NCBI RefSeq assembly: GCF_914767665.1
Contig: NC_059502.1
Location: 5,208,001-5,272,000, forward strand
DNA length: 64,000 nucleotides
Reading direction: 5' to 3'
Source: Harmonia axyridis
Lineage: Eukaryota > Arthropoda > Insecta > Coleoptera > Coccinellidae
Shown here one piece after another: positions 11,546-23,724 of the stretch. The notes under the pieces were generated by a model. That model had not been told where the DNA came from. It did not search any database and saw only the letters and a list, made by a program, of their open reading frames with translations. Position numbers and translations under genes: made by a program. Numbering within the stretch: position 1 is the stretch's first letter; each line of letters starts with the position of its first letter.

Positions 11546-11829
11546 ATTATAATGTCAACAGAGACAGAAGGATTCCTCTTCCCTGAAAACTTTTGTCCTC
11601 ATAATAATAATAATAAAGTTTATTCATGATTCAATATAGTTACATCTATAAACATGATTACCACAGAGTTACTAATTTATTGCTAAAAAATTACCTGTAC
11701 GTGGTAACATTCTGTAAGTAGTTACTGGTATGTTAAAGTATTGTCGATATTTTTATTTTAACGTGTTGTCATTACTGGTTTGTTAACATTTTCATTAGTT
11801 GTTTTTTTTTAACCATGTTTTTTTTTCAG

Positions 11830-12098
11830 ATTATAATTGTGAGTTATGTGGTCGAGGGTACACACATAGAAGATCTCTTTATAGGCATACTAAATACGAG
11901 TGTTCCAAAAAGCCGAAATTCAAATGTCCTAATTGTGATTATAAAACGAAACAGAAAAGTAATTTAAATCAGCATATTTCTAATCGTGACCCGAATTCAT
12001 CAGATTATTACAAATGCTCTGCTTGCAATCGCTGCTTTTGTTTCAAGAGGAACCTGACCCATCATCATAACAACGAATGTGATGAGAAATTGGACTGA
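11830..12098 (+). CDS. lola: lola terminal exon E7, three fingers
   Basis: The acceptor tract is all T (tttttttttcag). Finger 1 is CELCGRGYTHRRSLYRH. The finger 2 helix QKSNLNQH runs into ISNRDPNSSD. Finger 3 is CSACNRCFCFKRNLTHH with NNEC. It ends DEKLD, 88 codons, like E6. Finger 2 through the stop is nearly the same as fragment E6b, so E6b derives from an E7-like unit. Confidence 0.86.
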
Positions 12099-12366
12099 AC
12101 GTCTTACTCAACAAAGTAAAAAAAGTTCTCAAGTAACGTTGTTATATAAATTTTATAAATTAAAATTTAACTATAGCTGTATTTTTTTTTAAAGAAGATA
12201 CTTTATTGCAAATTCATTTCACAAAATCAAATCTTGCTACAAGATTGGTCAAAATCTCTTTAATATCCTTGATTGAATTACTATAAACCTAAGATGAATT
12301 TCATTTACTAATAATTAATTATATCAAGAACCAATTAATTATATATTATTAATAGAATGAATAATA

Positions 12367-12770
12367 ATTGCATTGGAAATTATCCGATATTTACTTAAAA
12401 TTCTTTCGAAGCAAGCCTACAATGCCAAAAGTTCGTGTTGCACCAAAATGGTTCGTGCTATTGCACTCTGGTGTAGTGGAGGTGAATGATGCACCATGCT
12501 CTGGCATGCCTGTCGTCAAGAATATCGATTAAATCATGAGAAATATTGATAGATCGTCATGTTACTATCTGTAGCATCATCGCCCAGAAGCTGAACATCG
12601 ATCATAAAACTGTTTTGAAATATTCAAAAATGGCTTGATCATAAAAAAGCTCGATGTTTGGATGCTACACGTTCTGACGCAAAAAAAAAACTTTATGTAC
12701 CTAATTTCCAATGTCTTGTCCTATACATGTAATATATCTAAATGGACCGAAAATGATTTATTATTAATAT
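12367..12770 (+). mobile_element. Fossil mariner segment, unit E7
   Basis: The segment has an in-frame TAA where other copies read IDYIMRN, and lost about 60 bases after gcaccg/gtaccta. Confidence 0.65.
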
Positions 12771-13031
12771 TATAATGTCAACAGAGACAAAAGGATTAAT
12801 CTTCCCTGAAAACTTTTGTACTCATGATAATAATAAAGTTTATTCATGATTCAATAAAGTTACATCTATAAACATGATTACCACAGAGGTACTAATTTAT
12901 TTCTAAAAAATTGATGTGAGTTGTTACTGGTATGTTGAAGTATTGTCGATATTTTTATTTTAACGTGTTGTCATTACTGGTTTGTTAACATTTTCATTAG
13001 TTGGTTTTTTTTCAACCTCGTTATTTTTCAG

Positions 13032-13330
13032 GGAATACTTGTGAATTATGTGGTCGAGGGTATGTATGTAGATCATCTCTTAATAGGCATACTAAATATG
13101 AGTGTTCCAAAAAGCCGACATTCAAATGCCCTTATTGTGATTATAAAACGAAACGGAGATGTATTTTAAATCAGCATATTTCTAAACGAGCGCTGAATTC
13201 ATCAGATCATTACGAGTACAAATGCCATGCTTGCAATCGCTGCTTTTGTTTCAAGAGGAATCTAGACGCTCATCATTTTAAAAACGAATGTGATGAGAAA
13301 TTGGACTCAACGACTTACTCAACAAAATGA
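13032..13330 (+). CDS. lola: lola terminal exon E8, three fingers
   Basis: Finger 1 helix is VCRSSLNRH; Cys at position -1 occurs in no other copy. Finger 2 is CPYCDYKTKRRCILNQH with an ISKRALNSSD linker. The linker to finger 3 has two extra residues (HYEYKC). Finger 3 is CHACNRCFCFKRNLDAH. The tail STTYSTK is the long version. Acceptor cag ends at 13031. Confidence 0.88.
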
Positions 13331-13587
13331 AGATAATTCTTAAGTACCGTTGTTATATAAATTTTATAAATTAATATTTGACTATAAATGTGAAAAATGT
13401 TTTTTTTTAATGAAGATACTTTGTTGCAAATTCATCTCACAAAATTAAATCTTGTTAAAAGATTGGACAAAATATCTTTGATCTCCTTAATTGAATTACT
13501 ATATTCCTAAGATGAATATTCATTTACTAATAATAAATTTTATCAAGAACCAATTAATTATATATTATTAATTGAATAAATAATAAT

Positions 13588-13945
13588 TGCATTGGAAATT
13601 ATGCGATAATTCCTTGAAACTCTTTCGAAGCATGCCCTAAATGCCAAAAGTTCGTGTTGCACAAAAATGGTTCAAGCTATCAAGCTCTGGTGTAGTGGAG
13701 GTGAATGATGCACCACACTCAAGCAGGTCTGTCGTCCAGAATATCGATTATATCGTGATAAATATTCGTAGATCCTGATGTTACTATTTGTAGCATCGCC
13801 CATGCGATGTAAATCGATCTTTCAACCGGTTTGAACCATTTACAGAAGGCTTGATCATAAAGAAGCTGGATGTTTGGGTGCTACTCGTTCTGGCTATATC
13901 TATACATGTTATATATCAAAATAGGACCGAAAATGATTTATTATA
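13588..13945 (+). mobile_element. Fossil mariner segment, unit E8
   Basis: Diverged copy with HSSRSV in place of HSGMPV. About 90 bases are missing between gttctgg and ctatatctatac. Confidence 0.62.
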
Positions 13946-14233
13946 AATATTATAATGTCAACAAAGACAGAAAGATTCCTCTCCCCTGAAAACTTCTATA
14001 CTCATAATAATAATGAAGTCTATTCATGATTCAATATTGGTACATCTATAAACATGATAACCACAGAGTTTACCAATTTATTGCTAAAAAATTACCTGTA
14101 GATACGTGGCAACACCCTGTAAGTCGTTACTGGTATGTTAAAGTATTGTCGATATTGGTATTTTAACGTGTTGTCATTACTGATTTGTTAATATTTTCAG
14201 TATTCATTTTTTCATAACCATGTTATTTTTCAG

Positions 14234-14526
14234 ATTATACTTGTGAGTTTTGTGGTCGAGGGTACACACATCGAAGATCTCTTTATAGGCATACTAAATA
14301 TGAGTGTTCCAAAAAGCCGACATTCAAATGCCCTAATTGTGATTATAACACAAAACAGAAAAGTAATATAAATAGGCATATTTCTAATCGTGACCCGAAT
14401 TCATCAGATTATCACAAATGCAAAGTTTGCAATCGCTGCTTTTGTTTTAAGAGGAACCTAGCCGATCATCGTTTTAAAAAGGAATGTGATGAGAAATTGG
14501 ACGAAACGACTCCCTCAACGAGATGA
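14234..14526 (+). CDS. lola: lola terminal exon E9, three fingers
   Basis: Intact but without an ATG, so easily missed. Acceptor cag at 14231-14233. Finger 1 is CEFCGRGYTHRRSLYRH. Finger 2 carries the unusual YNTKQKSNINRH. Finger 3 is CKVCNRCFCFKRNLADHR with KKEC, and Lys replaces the usual Asn before GluCys. The tail is DETTPSTR, shared only with E10. Confidence 0.85.
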
Positions 14527-14702
14527 AGATAATTCTAAAGTGACGTCGTTATACAAATTGTATAAATCAAGATTTGACTACTAAATGTGATAAATGTTTA
14601 TTCTCGTTAAATAAATCATATTCCTTAGATGAATATTCCTTCACTAATAGTTATCATATCAAGAAATAATAAATCATATATCATTAATAAAATAAATAAT
14701 TA

Positions 14703-15110
14703 TTCCATTGAAAATTATGCGATAAGTACTTAAAATTCTTTTGAAGCGAGCCTATAACGCTATAAAAGTTCGTGTTGCACAAAAATGGTTCGAGCTATTG
14801 CGCTCTGGTGTAGTGCTCTGGCATGCCTATCGTCAAGAATATCGATTTTATCATGAGAAATATCGATAGATCGTCATGTTTCTATTTGTAGCATCGTCCA
14901 GAAGCTGAAGATCGATCATAAAACCGTTTTGAAATATTCATAGATGGCTTGATCATGAAAAAGCTCGATGTTTGGGTGCTACACGTTCTGGTGCAAAGAA
15001 AAATGCACAAAATTTCCATTAGCGAATTACCTAAAGATCCACCAATTTCTAAAGCGGACTAGGAATTGTTTTATACATGTAATAGATCTAAATGGGTTGA
15101 AAATGATTTA
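14703..15110 (+). mobile_element. Fossil mariner segment, unit E9
   Basis: A gap of about 30 bases removes the VEVNDAP codons (gtgtagtgctctggcatgcc). The rest resembles the unit E10 copy. Confidence 0.62.
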
Positions 15111-15380
15111 TTATTAATATTATAAGGTCAACAGAGACAGAAGGATTTTTCTCCCCTGAAAACTTTTGTACTCATAATAATAATAAAGTTTATTCATGAT
15201 TCAATATAGTTACATCTATAAACATGATTACCACAGAGTTACTAATTAATAGCTAAAAAATTAATGTGAGCCGTTACTAGTATGTTAAAGTTTTGTCGAT
15301 ATTGGTATTTTAACGTGTTGTCATTACTGGCTTGTTAACATTTTCATTAGTTGGTTTTTTTCAACCATGTTATTTTTCAG

Positions 15381-15673
15381 GACATACTTGTGAGGTATGT
15401 GGTCGAGGGTACGCACATAGAAAATCTCTTTATAGGCATACTAAATATGAGTGTTCCAAAAAGCCGGCATTCAAATGTCCTAATTGTGATTTCAAAACAA
15501 AACAGAAAGTTATTTTGAATAAGCATATTTCTAAACGACCGCTGAATTCATCAGATTATTACAAATGCTCTGCTTGCAATCGCTGCTTTTGTTTTAAGAG
15601 GAACCTAGCCGTTCATCGTTTTAAAAACGAATGTGATGAAAAATTGGACGAAACGACTCCCTCAACGAGATGA
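15381..15673 (+). CDS. lola: lola terminal exon E10, three fingers
   Basis: Acceptor cag ends at 15380. Finger 1 is CEVCGRGYAHRKSLYRH. Finger 2 is CPNCDFKTKQKVILNKH with the linker variant ISKRPLNSSD. Finger 3 is CSACNRCFCFKRNLAVHR. The tail DETTPSTR is nearly the same as in E9, while finger 2 differs in helix and linker, so E9 and E10 are mosaics of each other. Confidence 0.88.
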
Positions 15674-15845
15674 AGATAATTCTAAAGTGACGTTATACAA
15701 ATTGTATAAATCAAGATTTGACTACTAAATGTGATAAATGTTTATTCTCGTTAAATAAATCATATTCCTCAGATGAATATTCGTTCACTAATAGTTATCA
15801 TATCAAGAAATAATAAATCATATATCATAAATAAAATAAATAATT

Positions 15846-16265
15846 ATTCCATTGAAAATTATGCGATAAGTACTTAAAATTTTTTTGAAGCGAGCCTATA
15901 ACGCTATAAAAGTTCGTGTTGCACAAAAATGGTTCGAGCTATTGCGCTCTGGTGTAGTGGAAGTGAATGATGTACCACACTCTGGCATGCCTATCGTCAA
16001 GAATATCGATTTTATCATGTGAAATATAGATAGATCGTCATGTTTCTATTTGTAGCATCATCGCCCAGAAGCAGAACATCGATCATAAAATCGTTTTGAA
16101 CTATTCACAGATGGCTTGATCATGAAAAAGTTCAATGTTTGGGTGCTACACGTTCTGGTGCAAAGAAAAATGCCCCGAATTTTCATTAGCGAATTACCTA
16201 AAGATCCACCAATTTCTAAAGCGGACTAGGAATTGTTGTATACATGTAATATATCTAAATGGGCT
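15846..16265 (+). mobile_element. Fossil mariner segment, unit E10
   Basis: Full-length version of the segment. VEVNDVPHSG is readable but interrupted by a TGA after the IDFIM-like stretch. Confidence 0.65.
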
Positions 16266-16546
16266 GAAAATGATTTATTATTAATATTATGAGGTCATCA
16301 GAGACAGAAGGATTTCTCTCCCCTGAAAACTTTTGTACTCATAATAATAATAAAGTTTATTCACGATTCAATATAGTTACATCTATAAACATGATTACCA
16401 CGGAGTTATTAATTCATTGCTAAAAATTAATGTGAGCTGTTACTGGTATGTTGAAGTTTTGTCGATATTGGTATTTTAACGTGTTGTCATTACTGGCTTG
16501 TTAACATTTTCATTAGTTGGTTTTTTTCAACCATGTTATTTTTCAG

Positions 16547-16818
16547 GACATACTTGTGAGGTATGTGGTCGAGTGTATAAACTTAGAACATCTCTCTATA
16601 GGCATACTAAATATGAGTGTTCCAAAAAGCCGACATTCAAATGCCCTTATTGTGATTATAAAACGAAACGGAGATGTATTTTAAATAACCATATTTCTAA
16701 ACGAGCGCTGAATTCATCAGATTATTACAAATGCTCTGCTTGCAATCGCTGCTTTTGTTTCAAGAGGAATCTAGAGGCTCATCGTTCAATAAACGAATGT
16801 GATGAGAAATTGGACTAA
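16547..16818 (+). CDS. lola: lola terminal exon E11, three fingers
   Basis: Acceptor cag ends at 16546. Finger 1 is CEVCGRVYKLRTSLYRH, with Val for the usual Gly before Tyr. Finger 2 is CPYCDYKTKRRCILNNH, the RRCIL module otherwise seen in E8. Finger 3 is CSACNRCFCFKRNLEAHRS with INEC. It stops after DEKLD because of a single change to TAA; the old tail codons remain downstream in the UTR. Confidence 0.88.
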
Positions 16819-16821
16819 ACG

Positions 16822-17105
16822 ACTTACTCAACGAAATGAAGATAAAGCTCAAGTGACGTCGTTATACAGATTGTATAAATCAAGATGTGACTACTAAATG
16901 TGAAAAATGTTTATTCTCGTTAAAATAATCATATTCCTAAGATTAATATTCGTTTACTAATAGTTATTATACTCAATATTACTCAACGAAATGAAGATAA
17001 AGCTCAAGAGACGTCGTTATACAGATTGTATAAATCAAGATTTGACTACTAAATGTGAAAAATGTTTATTCTCGTTAAATAAATCATATTCCTAAGATTA
17101 AAATT
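16822..17105 (+). repeat. Tandem duplication of the E11 3' UTR
   Basis: About 125 bases beginning actcaacgaaatgaagataa occur at about 16826 and again at about 16980, differing at a few positions. Each carries its own tttattctcgttaaa motif, so this unit has a doubled poly(A) region. Confidence 0.75.
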
Positions 17106-17171
17106 CGTTTACTAATAGTTATTATATCAAGAAATAATTAATCCTATATTATCAATTGAATTAATAATTAT

Positions 17172-17610
17172 TCCATTGAAATTATGCGATAAGTACTTAA
17201 AATTCTTTCGAAGCGAGCCTATAACGCTAAAAGTTCGTGTTGGACAAAAATGGTTCAATCTATTACGCTCTGGTGTAGTATGGAGGTGAATGATGTACCA
17301 CACTCTGGCATGCCTGTCGTCAAGAATATAGATTATATCATTAGAAATATCGATAAATTGTCATGTTAAAATTTGTAGCATCGCCTAGAAGCTGAACATC
17401 GAACATAAAACCGTTTTGAAATGTTCACAGATTGCTTGATCAAAAAAAAGCACGATGTTTTGGTGCTTCACGTTCTGGCGCAAAAAAAAAACTTAATGCA
17501 CCGAATTTTCATTTGAGAATTACTGCTGCATTTCTAAGAAATCCACAAATTTCTGAAGCGGACTAGAAATTGTCCTATATATGTAATATATCATAATGGA
17601 CCAAAAATGA
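17172..17610 (+). mobile_element. Fossil mariner segment, unit E11
   Basis: The VEVNDVPHSG region is present, with three extra bases before it (gtgtagtatggaggtg). The 3' end lies just before the retrocopy insertion. Confidence 0.63.
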
Positions 17611-17678
17611 TTAATTATTAATATTATAATAAGAATAAGAATTTTATGCATGCATATTATTAAAATACAATACTTAAT

Positions 17679-18112
17679 TTAAGACCTTGGTCGTTCCTTC
17701 TTCTCTCTATATAAAGCCAACAAGCAAACATTGGCAACTTTTACTACCTTAAAGCTTACTCCAGGAATATCTCCTACAGCATGACCTTTCCTATACCAAA
17801 TACAGCAACTAATACTTCGTCATTTTCTTCTATGTGATTTAAACAACCGTCCTTAGGTACGAAAGCTGTGATTTTTTTTCCGTTTTTGATTAATTGTACC
17901 CTAACACATTTTCGGATGGCAGAATTAGGTTGCTTAGCTTCAACACCAACTTTTTCCCAGACAATTCCTTTGGCATGGGAGGCTCCACCGAAAGGATTGG
18001 CCTTCCATCTGGTTCCTAAATGTGCTTTTTTGTAGTCCTTATCAGCCCACCGTTGTTCACGACTGTGATTGACTTGCTTCCTAGCAGTTTTCAATCCACG
18101 GGGTTTACCCAT
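17679..18112 (-). pseudogene. RpS23: RpS23 retrocopy, frameshifted
   Basis: Intronless antisense copy of 40S ribosomal protein S23, a small-subunit protein near the decoding centre. From the ATG at 18112 it reads MGKPRGLKTARKQVNHSREQ and continues through KANPFGGASHAKGIVWEKVG and PNSAIRKCVRVQLIKNGKK. A single frameshift near 17790-17800 ends the frame at 112 codons. The last 30 or so codons are still readable in the next frame down to the true stop at 17679-17681. About 143 residues are expected in animals. No clear poly-T or target duplication remains. It separates the E11 and E12 units and is probably a processed pseudogene. Confidence 0.92.
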
Positions 18113-18432
18113 CTTGGAATTTCAGATCACAAAACTAATAATGTCAACTAACTAATGTCAACAGAGATTGGGGATTCCTCTCCCCTGAAAACTTTTGTAC
18201 TAATAATAATAATAAAGTTTATTCATGATTCAATATAGTTACATCTATAAACATGATTACCACGGAGGTACTAATTTATTTCCAAAAAAATTACCTGTAC
18301 GTGGTAACACCCTGTAGGTTGTTACTGGTATGTTAAAGTTTTGTCGATATTGGTATTTTAACGAGTTGTCATTAGATGCTGGTTTGTTAACATTTTCATT
18401 AGTTGTTTTTTTTGAACATTGTTATTTTTCAG

Positions 18433-18725
18433 GTCATACTTGTGAGTTATGTGGTCGAGGGTACAAACTTAGAACATCTCTTTTGAGGCATATTAAATAT
18501 GAGTGTTCCAAAAAGCCGAAATTCAAATGTCCTAATTGTGATTATAAAACGAAACTGAAATATAATTTATCAAAGCATATATCTAATCGTGACCCGAATT
18601 CATCAGATTATTACGAATGCAATTCTTGTAATCGCTGCTTTTGTAATAAGAGGAACTTGGCCGATCATCATTTTAAAAACGAATGTGATGAGAAATTGGA
18701 CGAAACAACTTACTCAACGAAATGA
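18433..18725 (+). CDS. lola: lola terminal exon E12, three fingers
   Basis: First unit after the retrocopy. Acceptor cag ends at 18432 and the pre-exon tract has gaacattg for caaccatg. Finger 1 is CELCGRGYKLRTSLLRH with IKYEC. Finger 2 is CPNCDYKTKLKYNLSKH with ISNRDPNSSD. Finger 3 is CNSCNRCFCNKRNLADHH; Asn replaces the Phe that precedes LysArg in most other copies. The tail is DETTYSTK. Confidence 0.88.
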
Positions 18726-18909
18726 AGATAATTCTCAAGTGACGTTACTATACAAATTGTATAAATTAAGATTTGACTACTAAATGTGAAAAATGTTGAT
18801 AATCGTTGAATAAAATATCATATTCCTAAGATGAATATTCATTCACTATTAATTAATTATATCCAGATCTAATTAGTTATATATTATTAATTGATTAAAT
18901 AATTATATT

Positions 18910-19310
18910 ATTGGAAATTGTGAGATATGTACTCGAAATTCTTTTGTAACAAACCTATATTGCCGAAAGTTCGTGTTGGAAAAAAATGGTTCAATCTATC
19001 ACGCTCTGGTCTAATGGAGGTGAATGATGCACCACACTCTGGCATGCCTGTCTTAAAGAATATGGATTATATCATTAGAAATATCGATAGATCGTCATGT
19101 TTTTATTTATAGCTTCGTCCAGAAGCTGAACATCGATCATAAAATCGTTTTGAAATATTCACTGATTACTTGATCAAAGAAGAGCTCGATGTTTTGGTGC
19201 TACACGTTCTGGCGCAAAAAAAAAAACTTAATGCACCGAATTTCCATTTGCGAATCACTGCTGCATTCCTAAAAATCCACAAATTTCTGAAGCGGACTAA
19301 AAATTAAAAA
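18910..19310 (+). mobile_element. Fossil mariner segment, unit E12
   Basis: Open frame 18927-19112 reads WFNLSRSGLMEVNDAPHSGM, close to mariner consensus spacing. Later parts are broken. Confidence 0.7.
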
Positions 19311-19604
19311 AATTATTAATTATTAATATTATAATGTCAACAGAGATTCCTCTCCCCTGAAATCTTTTGTACTCATAATAATAATAAAGTTTATTCATTA
19401 TTCAATATAGTTACATCTATAAACATGATTACCACGGAGGTACTAATTTATTCCAAAAAAAATTACCTGTACGTTGTAACACCCTGTAAGTTGTTGCTGG
19501 TATGTAGAAAATTTGTCGATATTGGTATTTTAACGAGTTGTCATTAGATGCTGGTTTGTTAACATTTTCATTAGTTGTTTTTTTTCAACATTGTTATTTT
19601 TCAG

Positions 19605-19897
19605 GTCATACTTGTGAGTTATGTGGTCGAGGGTACAAACTTAGAACATCTCTTTATAGGCATACTAAATACGAATGTTCCAAAAAGCCGAAATTCAAAT
19701 GTCCTAATTGTGATTATAAAACGAAACTGAAATATAATTTATCAAAGCATATATCTAATCGTGACCCGAATTCATCAGATTATTACAAATGCTCTGCTTG
19801 CAATTGCTGCTTTTGTTTTAAGAGGAATCTAGACGCTCATCATTTTAAAAACGAATGTGATGGGAAATTGGACGAAACAACTCACTCCACGAAATAA
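19605..19897 (+). CDS. lola: lola terminal exon E13, three fingers
   Basis: Finger 1 is CELCGRGYKLRTSLYRH with TKYEC. Finger 2 is the LKYNLSKH module shared with E12. Finger 3 is CSACNCCFCFKRNLDAHH, where Arg is replaced by Cys, making a run of closely spaced cysteines (C-x2-C-x-C-C-x-C). The tail is DGKLDETTHSTK with a TAA stop. Acceptor cag ends at 19604. Confidence 0.88.
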
Positions 19898-20082
19898 AGA
19901 TAATTCTCAAGTGACGTCGTGACACAAATTGTATAAATCAGGATTTGACTACTAAATGTGAAAAATGTTGATTATCGTTGAATAAAATATCATATTCCTG
20001 AGATGAATATTCATTTACTAATAATAAATTATATCCAGAACTTATTAATTATATATTATCAATTGATTAAATAATTATATCA

Positions 20083-20510
20083 TTGGAAATTATGGGATAA
20101 GTACTTGAAATTCTTTTGTTACAAGCCTATATTGCCGAAAGTTCGTGTTGGACAAAAATGGTTCGATCTATCACGCTCTGGTGTAATGGAGGTGAATGAT
20201 GCACCACACTCTGGCATGCCTGTTGTCCAGAATATCGATTATATCATGAGATAGATCGTCATGTTACTATTTGTAGCCCCATCGCCCAGAAGCTGAACAT
20301 CGATCATAAAACCGTTTTGAAATATTCACAGATTGCTTGATCAAAAAAAATGCTCGATGTTTTGGTGTTACACGTTCTGGCGCAAAAAAAAACTTTTTGC
20401 ACCGAATTTCCATTTGCGAATCACTGCTGCATTCCTAAAAATCCACAAATTTCCGAAGAGGACTAGAAATTATCCTAAACATGTAATATATCTAAATGGA
20501 CCAAAAATGA
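20083..20510 (+). mobile_element. Fossil mariner segment, unit E13
   Basis: Lost about 12 bases at atcatgagatagatcgtc. The distal open frame 20333-20521 is matched almost exactly by that of unit E16. Confidence 0.66.
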
Positions 20511-20803
20511 TTAATTATTAATATTATAATGTCAACAGGGATTGGGAAATCCTCTCCCCTGAAAACTTTTGTACTCATAATAATAATAAAGCTTATTCAT
20601 GATTCAATAAAGTTACATCTATAAACATGATTACCACAGAGGTACTAATTTATTTCCAAAAAAAATACCTGTACGTGGTAACACCCTGTAAGTTGTTACT
20701 GGTATGATGAAGTTTTGTCGATATTGGTATTTTAACGTGTTATCATTACTGGTTTGTTAAAATTTCCATTAGTTGGTTTTTTTTCAACCATGTTATTTTT
20801 CAG

Positions 20804-21096
20804 GTCATACTTGTGAATTATGTGGTCGAGGGTACAAACTTAGAACATCTCTTTTGAGGCATATTAAATATGAGTGTTCCAAAAAGCCGAAATTCAAATG
20901 TCCTAATTGTGATTTCAAAACGAAACAGAGATGTATTTTAAATAAGCATATTTCTAAACGAGCGCTGAATTCATCAGATTATTACAAATGCACTGCTTGC
21001 GATCGATGCTTTTGTTTTAAGAGGAATCTAGACGCTCATCATTTTAAAAACGAATGTGATGAGAAATTGAACGAAACGACTCACTCAACGAAATAA
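20804..21096 (+). CDS. lola: lola terminal exon E14, three fingers
   Basis: Finger 1 is CELCGRGYKLRTSLLRH. Finger 2 is CPNCDFKTKQRCILNKH with ISKRALNSSD. Finger 3 is CTACDRCFCFKRNLDAHH, the only copy with Asp after the second Cys. E17, 3650 bp downstream, is nearly the same and differs at only three residues, so the pair is a recent duplicate. Confidence 0.89.
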
Positions 21097-21279
21097 ATAT
21101 AATTCTCAAGTGACGTCGTTATACAAATTGTATAAATTAAGATTTGACTACTAAATGTGAAAAATGTTTATTCTCGTTAAATAAAATATCATATTCCTAA
21201 GATTGATATTCATTTACTAATAATTAATTGTATCCAGAACTAATTAATTAAATATTATTAATTGATCAAATAAATATAT

Positions 21280-21670
21280 CATTGGAAATTATGGGATAAG
21301 TACTTGAAATTCTTTTGTAGCAAGCCTTTATTGCCGAAAGTTCGTGTTGGACAAAAATGTTTCATTCTATCACGTTCTGGTGTAGTGGAGGTGAATGATG
21401 CACCATACTCTGGCATGCCTGTCTTAAAGAGAATCGATTATATCATGAGAAATATCGATAGATCGTCATGTTTTTATTTATAGCTTCGTCCAGAAGCCGA
21501 ACATCGATCATAAAATCGTTTTGAAATATTCACTGATTACTTGATCAAAGAAGAGCTCGATGTTTCGGTGCAACACGTTCCGGTGCAAAAAAAAAATTAA
21601 TGCACCGAATTTCCATTTGCGAATCACTGTTGCATTCCTACAAATCCACAAATTTCTGAAGCGGACTAAT
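21280..21670 (+). mobile_element. Fossil mariner segment, unit E14
   Basis: Reads CFILSRSGVVEVNDAPYSG after one change of Trp to Cys. The partner copy in unit E19 (26988) shares the same change. Confidence 0.66.
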
Positions 21671-21967
21671 AATTTAAAAAAATATTAATTATAAATATTA
21701 TAATGTCAACAGAGATTCCTCTCCCCTGAAATCTTTTGTACTCATAATAATAATAAAGTTTATTCATGATTCAATTTAGTCACATCTATAAACATGATTA
21801 CCACGGAGGTACTAATTTATTTCCAAAAAAAATTATCTGTACGTGGTAACACCCTGTAAGTTGTTTTTGGTATGTTGAAGTTTTGTCGATATTGGTATTT
21901 TAACGTGTTGTCATTACTGGTATTAACATTTTCATAAGTCGTTTTTTTCAACATTGTTATTTTTCAG

Positions 21968-22260
21968 GTCATACTTGTGAGTTATGTGGTCGAGGGTACA
22001 AAAATAGAAGTTCTCTTCATAGGCATACTAAATATGAGTGTTCCAAAAAGCCGACATTCAAATGTCCTTATTGTGATTATAAAACGAAACTGAAATATAC
22101 TTTATCACAGCATATATCTTATCGTGACCCGAATTCTTCAGATTATTACAAATGCAATGCTTGCAATCGCTGCTTTTGTTTTAAGAGGAACCTAACCGAT
22201 CATCATGAGATCAACGAATGTGATGGGAAATTGAACAAAACGACTTACTCAACGAAATGA
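21968..22260 (+). CDS. lola: lola terminal exon E15, three fingers
   Basis: Intact, found from its acceptor (cag ends at 21967). Finger 1 is CELCGRGYKNRSSLHRH, the only copy with His at helix position 5. Finger 2 is CPYCDYKTKLKYTLSQH with ISYRDPNSSD. Finger 3 is CNACNRCFCFKRNLTDHH with EINEC, one residue longer than Thr-His-His-His-Asn-Asn types. The tail is DGKLNKTTYSTK. Paralogue of E20, 5.71 kb away. Confidence 0.86.
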
Positions 22261-22444
22261 AGATAATTCTCAAGTGACGTCGTTATACAAATTGTATAAA
22301 TTAAGATTTGACTACTAAATGTGAAAAATGTTTATTCTCGTTAAATAAAATATCATATTCCTAAGATGAATATTCATTCACTAATAATTAATTATATCCA
22401 GAACTAATTAATTATATATTATTAATTGATTAAATGAATATATC

Positions 22445-22840
22445 ATTGGAAATAATGGGATAAGTACTTGAAATTCTTTTGTAGCAAGCCTTTATTGCCG
22501 AAAGTTCGTGTTGGACAAAAATGGTTCAATCTATTACGCTCTGTTGTAGTGGAGGTGAATGATGCACCATACACTGGCATGCCTGTCGTAAAGAATATCG
22601 ATTATATCATGAGAAATATCTATAGATCGTCATGTTTCTATTTGTAGCTTCGTCCAGAAGCTGAACATCGATCATAAAACCGTTTTGAAATATTCACTGA
22701 TTGCTTGATCAAAAGAAAGCTCGATGTTTTGGTGCTACACGTTCTGGCGCAAAAAAAAACTTAATGCACCAAATTTCCATTTGAGAATCACTGCTGCATT
22801 CCTATAAATCCACATATTTCTGAAGCGGACTTAAAATTAA
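22445..22840 (+). mobile_element. Fossil mariner segment, unit E15
   Basis: Contains WFNLLRSVVVEVNDAPYTG. Val replaces the usual Gly, a change also seen in units E16, E18 and E24. Confidence 0.66.
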
Positions 22841-22859
22841 AAAAATTTTTAATTATTAA

Positions 22860-22980
22860 TATTATAATATATATATAATATTTTTTATATATAATATTTT
22901 ATCGCGTACAGGCTCTAAAGCCTCTGCGATTAATGTTTATGATAAAATAAACTACATTATTATTATTATTATTATTATGT
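22860..22980. repeat. AT/ATT microsatellite with retroposon-like tail
   Basis: An (AT)n stretch, a short unique core (atcgcgtacaggctctaaag) and a run of ATT after aaataaactac. The arrangement resembles the 3' end of a retroposon. The same insertion is present at 28560-28697. Confidence 0.7.
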
Positions 22981-23245
22981 CAACAGAGATTCCTCTCCCC
23001 TGAAATCTTTTGTACTAATAATAATTATAAAGTTTATTCATGATTCAATATAGTTACATCTATAAACATGATTACCACGAAGGTACTAATTTATTTCCAA
23101 AAAAATTACCTTTACGTGGTAACACCCTGTAAGTTCTTACTGGTATCTTGAAGTTTTTTCGATATTGGTATTTTAACGTGTTGTCATTACTGGCTTGTTA
23201 ACATTTTCATTAGTTGGTTTTTTTTTCAACCATGTTATTTTTCAG

Positions 23246-23544
23246 GGCATACTTGTGAGTTATGTGGTCGAGGGTACACATTTAGATCATCTCTTTTGAG
23301 GCATATTAAATATGAGTGTTCCAAAAAGCCGGCATTCAAATGTCCTAATTGTGATTATAAAACGAAACTGAAATGTAATTTATATAAGCATATTTCTAAA
23401 CGAGCGTTGAATTCATCAGATCATTACGAGTACAAATGCCATGCTTGCAATCGCTGGTTTTGTTTTAAAAGGAACCTAGCGGCTCATCATTATAAAAACG
23501 AATGTGATAAGAAATTGGACGAAAGGACTTACTCAACGAAATGA
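23246..23544 (+). CDS. lola: lola terminal exon E16, three fingers
   Basis: Finger 1 is CELCGRGYTFRSSLLRH, the only copy with Phe at helix -1. Finger 2 is CPNCDYKTKLKCNLYKH with ISKRALNSSD and the longer HYEYKC linker. Finger 3 is CHACNRWFCFKRNLAAHH, with Trp where nearly all others have Cys. The tail is DKKLDERTYSTK. The acceptor tract tttttttttcaacc is long; cag ends at 23245. Confidence 0.88.
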
Positions 23545-23724
23545 AGATAATTATCAACTGACGTTGCTATACATATTGTATAAATTAAGATTTGACTACT
23601 AAATCTGAAAAATATTTATTCTCGTTAAAATATCATGTTCCTAAAATGAATATTAATTCACTTATAATTAATTATATCCATATCTAATTAATTATATATC
23701 ATTAATTGATTAAATAATTATATC

